Positions 61,127 through 64,000 of a stretch of 64,000 bases of DNA are shown here, piece after piece. A program made the position numbers and the translations under genes. Position 1 is the first letter of the stretch; every line of letters starts with the position of its first letter. Origin of the DNA: Actinoplanes sp. KI2 (GTDB lineage Bacteria > Actinomycetota > Actinomycetes > Mycobacteriales > Micromonosporaceae). The stretch spans positions 1-64,000 of the forward strand of contig NZ_JAOSZE010000029.1 of NCBI RefSeq assembly GCF_025630775.1. Reading direction: 5' to 3'. Below the pieces are notes generated by a model. That model had not been told where the DNA came from. It did not search any database and was given only the letters and a program-made list of their open reading frames with translations.

Positions 61127-61611
61127 TGGCCGCCGTCTTCGCGTACGGGTCGCTGGTCTCCGGCGGCGGCACCCGTGCGCGGCTCACCGGGTGGTCGCGC
61201 ACCTGGAATGTGTGCACCGACAACACCGCGAACGGCCCGGTCGTGTACGCGGACCCGGCCGACGGCACCCGGCCGCCGATCCAGGTGCTGTTCCTGACGA
61301 TCGAGCCGGGCGCCGGCGCGGTCGAGGGAGTGCTGCTCCCGCTGTCCGACGAGGAGCTGCCCGCGCTGGACGCCCGGGAGGGCAACTACACCCGGGTCAC
61401 GGTCGAGGTCGACGATTTCGGACCGGCCTGGGCGTACGTCGCCAAGGCGGAGAGCGCCGATCGCGCGCGGCGCGGCGTCCGGGCCGGCACCGCCCGGATC
61501 CGCCGGCATTACCTGGACACCGTGCTCGCGGCGTACCTGAACCACGAAGGCATACCGGCGCCGTGGCCGTTGCCGGCCCCGGTCGTCGACCTCGACCGCA
61601 TCCGGCGATGA
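61126..61611 (+). CDS. Gamma-glutamylcyclotransferase-family protein
   Basis: The product is 161 residues. The N-terminal AVFAYGSLVSGGG is the YGSL substrate-binding motif; EGVLLPLSDEELPALDAREGNYTRVTVEV has the conserved Glu and DxxEG of the family. It forms 5-oxoproline from gamma-glutamyl amines or acts on a related compound. It is translationally coupled to the deaminase-like gene. Confidence 0.87.
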   Translation: MAAVFAYGSLVSGGGTRARLTGWSRTWNVCTDNTANGPVVYADPADGTRPPIQVLFLTIEPGAGAVEGVLLPLSDEELPALDAREGNYTRVTVEVDDFGPAWAYVAKAESADRARRGVRAGTARIRRHYLDTVLAAYLNHEGIPAPWPLPAPVVDLDRIRR

Positions 61612-61656
61612 CCATCACGGTGCTGGGGCCGTCCGGTGCTGGGGAAGGATGGGGTG

Positions 61657-63393
61657 ATGGCGAGGCTGCGATCGGTCAACGTAGGGCTGCCCAAGGATGT
61701 GCCGTGGCGGGGGCGATCGGTCTATACAGGCATCTGGAAGTCGCCGGTGGGCGGGGCGGTCCTGGCGCGGCGGCTCAACCTCGACGGGGACGGGCAGGGT
61801 GACCTCGGCGGGCACGGTGGCGAGCAGCGGGCCGTGTTCGTGTATCAGCTCGACTCGTACGACTATTGGCGGAACTTCCTGGGCCGGGACGATTTCACGT
61901 TCGGGCAGTTCGGCGAGAACTTCACGGTCGACGGGCTCGCCGACGACGAGGTGCGGATCGGCGACCGCTACCGGATCGGGTCGGCGCTGTTCGAGGTGAC
62001 CCAGCCCCGGGTCACCTGCTATCGGGTCGGGATGCGGATGGCCGACCCGCGGATGCCGGCCCTGCTCGTGCAGCATCGCCGGCCCGGGTTCTACCTGCGG
62101 GTGCTCGACGAGGGCGAGGTGCGGGCCGGCGACGAGATCGTCAAGGTGGCCGACGGGCCCGAGGCGATGACCGTGGCCGAGGTGGACGCGCTGCTCTACC
62201 TGCCGGGGCATCCGCGGGACCGGATCGAGCGGGCGCTGCGCATCCCGGCGCTCAGCCCGGGCTGGCAGGGGTCGTTCCGGGCGATGCTGGCGCAACCGGA
62301 GGCGGCCACCGGCAACGCCGGGCTGGCCGAGACCGAGCCGGCGCCGGCGTGGTCCGGGTTCCGGCCGCTGCGGGTGACCGCGGTGACGGCGGAGAGCAGC
62401 ACGATCGCTTCGGTCCGGCTGGCCGACCCGGGCGGCACGCCGGTGGCCACGGCATTGCCGGGGCAGTTCTTGACCGTACGGCTGAAGCCCGGTCTTGTTC
62501 GTAGCTACTCGCTGTCCGGTGAGCCGGGCGACGCCGAGTACCGGATCAGCGTCAAGCGGGAGCCGCACGGGCAGGCCAGCGGATACCTGCACACGCATGT
62601 GCGGCCCGGCGACGTGATCGACGTGGCGGCACCGCGGGGGACGTTCGTGCTGCGGGCCGGGGCGGCGCCGGTGCTGCTGATCAGTGGCGGGGTCGGTGCC
62701 ACGCCGGTGCTGGCGATGCTGCACGCCCTGGCGGCGGAGCGGTCCCGGCGTCCGGTGTGGTGGGTGCAGGCCGCGCGGAACGGGGCGGAGCGGCCGTTCG
62801 CGACCGAGGTGTCCGCGCTGCTGGCCGATCTGCCGGCGGCACACTCGTACGTCGCGTTCAGCCGGCCGGGGGCCGACGACGTGCTGGGGCGCGACTACGA
62901 CGGGGCCGGCCGGCTGTCGGCGACGGTGCTGGGCGGGCTCGGCCTGCCGGACGGCGCCGAGGCGTACCTCTGCGGTCCTTCGGCCTTTCTCGGCGACGTC
63001 AGCGCGGCGCTGGCCGAGATCGGGGTGCCGGCCGGGCGAATTCACACCGAGATCTTCGGGTCGCGGCCGGGGCTCACGCCGGGGATCAGCGCGCAGGCGG
63101 CCCGGGCGCCGCACCCGCCGGCCGGGGAGCCGGGGGACGGGCCCGCGGTGTCGTTCGTGCGCAGCGATCTGAGCGTGCCCTGGCCGGAGTCGGCGGGCAG
63201 CCTGCTCGAGCTGGCCGAGGCGTGCGACGTGCCGGTGCGCTGGTCGTGCCGGGTCGGAGTGTGCCACACCTGCGAGACCGGGCTGCTCTCCGGCGAGGTG
63301 GAGTACGCGACCGAGCCGGTCGACCCGCCGGCCGACGGGAACGTGCTGGTCTGCTCGAGCCGCCCGCGCTCGGCCGTCGTCCTGGATCTGTGA
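61657..63393 (+). CDS. MOSC domain fused to ferredoxin reductase and 2Fe-2S ferredoxin
   Basis: The product is 578 residues. The N-terminal MOSC domain (about 1-205) has RGRSVYTGIWKSPV and GDLGGHGGEQRAVFVY, with the molybdenum-ligand Cys in QPRVTCYRVG. The middle (about 220-450) is an FAD/NAD reductase: LVRSYSLSGEPG, the NAD loop LISGGVGATPVLAM, and AYLCGPSAFL. The C-terminal 80 residues are a plant-type 2Fe-2S ferredoxin: SCRVGVCHTCETGLLSGEV and a late Cys in LVCSSRP. It is a YiiM-like N-hydroxylated compound reductase with its own electron chain. ATG 61657 follows AAGGATGGGG. Confidence 0.9.
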   Translation: MARLRSVNVGLPKDVPWRGRSVYTGIWKSPVGGAVLARRLNLDGDGQGDLGGHGGEQRAVFVYQLDSYDYWRNFLGRDDFTFGQFGENFTVDGLADDEVRIGDRYRIGSALFEVTQPRVTCYRVGMRMADPRMPALLVQHRRPGFYLRVLDEGEVRAGDEIVKVADGPEAMTVAEVDALLYLPGHPRDRIERALRIPALSPGWQGSFRAMLAQPEAATGNAGLAETEPAPAWSGFRPLRVTAVTAESSTIASVRLADPGGTPVATALPGQFLTVRLKPGLVRSYSLSGEPGDAEYRISVKREPHGQASGYLHTHVRPGDVIDVAAPRGTFVLRAGAAPVLLISGGVGATPVLAMLHALAAERSRRPVWWVQAARNGAERPFATEVSALLADLPAAHSYVAFSRPGADDVLGRDYDGAGRLSATVLGGLGLPDGAEAYLCGPSAFLGDVSAALAEIGVPAGRIHTEIFGSRPGLTPGISAQAARAPHPPAGEPGDGPAVSFVRSDLSVPWPESAGSLLELAEACDVPVRWSCRVGVCHTCETGLLSGEVEYATEPVDPPADGNVLVCSSRPRSAVVLDL

Positions 63394-63427
63394 CCCGCCC
63401 ACGAGTCCGACGCTGCCCCGGCTGACG

Positions 63428-64000
63428 TCAGGTCGTGGCGATCTCGTTGACCTTCGCCTGCACCGTCAGCTTTCGGGACGTGGTGCCGTCGGGTCCGATG
63501 GCCCTGAGCGTGTACGTGTGGGTCTGATAGGTGCCCGGGTCGCCGCTGCAGGGGAAGTTCAGGGTGGCGGAGTCCTCGGCGGCGTACTCGTTGTAGATGC
63601 CGGGGCCGTCCACGGACAGCGTGGTCTTGTCGGCGCCCCTGACCTTCCATTCGAGGACGACCGGCTGGCCCGGGTACTGGACCTGGTTGGTGCCGGACGG
63701 GCAGGACGGCTTGGTGCCGACGCGGAAGTAGGCGATCACCGGGCCGGCCGGGGCCGCGGTGGTCGGCGCTGCCGAGACGGTCACCTTGCGGGTGGGGACG
63801 GTCGGTGACGAGTGCGTGGTCGCCTGCGGAGTGGGGACGGAGGTGGTGCCGGCTGCCGCTTGCGTACTGGCGGCGGGACCGGCGCCGAGGCCGGTTGCCG
63901 CGTCGGCGTGGTGCAGCCGGGACAATGCGATCCCGGCCAGCACGGCCAGGATCACCATGGCGATCAGGACCGTGATGAACCAGCGCCATTTGGCCGCCGA
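63428..64000 (-). CDS. Membrane-anchored secreted protein, cut by the right window edge
   Basis: The frame stays open to the end of the window, so the N-terminus lies outside. The visible 190 residues start with an apparent membrane helix (WRWFITVLIAMVILAVLAGIALS), then a Thr/Pro/Ala-rich linker and a beta-rich domain of about 95 residues (VIAYFRVGTKPSCPSGTNQVQYPGQPVVLEWKV, PCSGDPGTYQTHTYTLRAIG) with two Cys, Ig- or Fn3-like. Function unknown. Confidence 0.65.
   Translation of the reverse strand, partial: SAAKWRWFITVLIAMVILAVLAGIALSRLHHADAATGLGAGPAASTQAAAGTTSVPTPQATTHSSPTVPTRKVTVSAAPTTAAPAGPVIAYFRVGTKPSCPSGTNQVQYPGQPVVLEWKVRGADKTTLSVDGPGIYNEYAAEDSATLNFPCSGDPGTYQTHTYTLRAIGPDGTTSRKLTVQAKVNEIATT

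Noticed and set aside
61657..63393. MOSC-ferredoxin reductase fusion as the missing BoxA
   Set aside because: It lies 30 kb from boxB, in another gene context, and carries a MOSC domain that BoxA lacks.

Overview
The window is very GC-rich, dense in GTG and TTG starts and in ATGA-type gene overlaps. It carries typical actinomycete genes: F420-type LLM oxidoreductases, type VII secretion (T7SS) small proteins, DUF2637/SpdB, and an Fn3-MoxR-DUF58-TgpA operon. I read it as chromosome of an actinomycete, most likely a Micromonosporaceae (Actinoplanes-like) member. The family-level guess is inference from gene content only.

Layout. (1) 1-5359 is the right part of an integrative conjugative element of the SpdB/TraB type: small ORFs, a DUF2637 membrane protein, an FtsK-like DNA translocase, a cluster of GGACGGAC repeats, a small ORF without a standard start codon, and a large serine recombinase. 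The recombinase 3' end lies inside a tRNA-Leu(GAG) gene. The left end of the element is outside the window. (2) 5541-14884 holds a TPR/Fn3 membrane protein and then the operon Fn3 protein - MoxR - DUF58 - TgpA-like. It is full of tandem repeats, two of them at gene ends, and the TgpA-like protein lacks its catalytic Cys and His. (3) 15052-24910 is mixed metabolism: a secreted GH54 arabinofuranosidase with a LacI-type operator, an aldo-keto reductase, DUF190, a PPOX protein, a TetR regulator with two perfect operators facing an N-terminally deleted MFS pump, a methyltransferase, an EamA exporter, a metallopeptidase lipoprotein and a SulP transporter. (4) 25045-32531 is an aerobic benzoyl-CoA (box) cluster: BoxB, a PaaX-type regulator, BoxC, a benzoate-CoA ligase with a one-base frameshift, an amidohydrolase and an aldo-keto reductase. 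A 167-bp MITE-like palindrome sits between boxB and the regulator and supplies the stop codons of both.

(5) 35270-37959 is the most interesting segment: an EspC-like T7SS protein, a large WXG-type protein ending in a papain-like cysteine protease domain, a small cytosolic protein, and, convergent with these, a membrane-anchored protein that looks like a chagasin-family (I42) cysteine protease inhibitor. I propose it as an exported-protease plus inhibitor module. (6) 38023-49653 is housekeeping and cell envelope: dodecin, HAD, SPFH, EamA, GGDEF-EAL, LCP ligase, M1 peptidase, ArsR-type regulator, MsrA and a phosphoesterase, with a 58-bp minisatellite. (7) 49687-51131 is a second T7SS-type operon (YbaB, EspC-like, WXG100-like), without an effector domain. 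(8) 51138-64000 holds an LLM oxidoreductase, a sulfotransferase-like protein, a class IV aminotransferase, USP, enoyl-CoA hydratase, a secreted S15 peptidase, a glycosyltransferase, an esterase and its apparent degenerate relative, a deaminase, a gamma-glutamylcyclotransferase, a MOSC-ferredoxin reductase fusion, and a gene cut by the right edge.

Starts were chosen by ribosome binding site, overlap with the upstream gene and known family N-termini. All functional names are from recognisable motifs, not from database searches.
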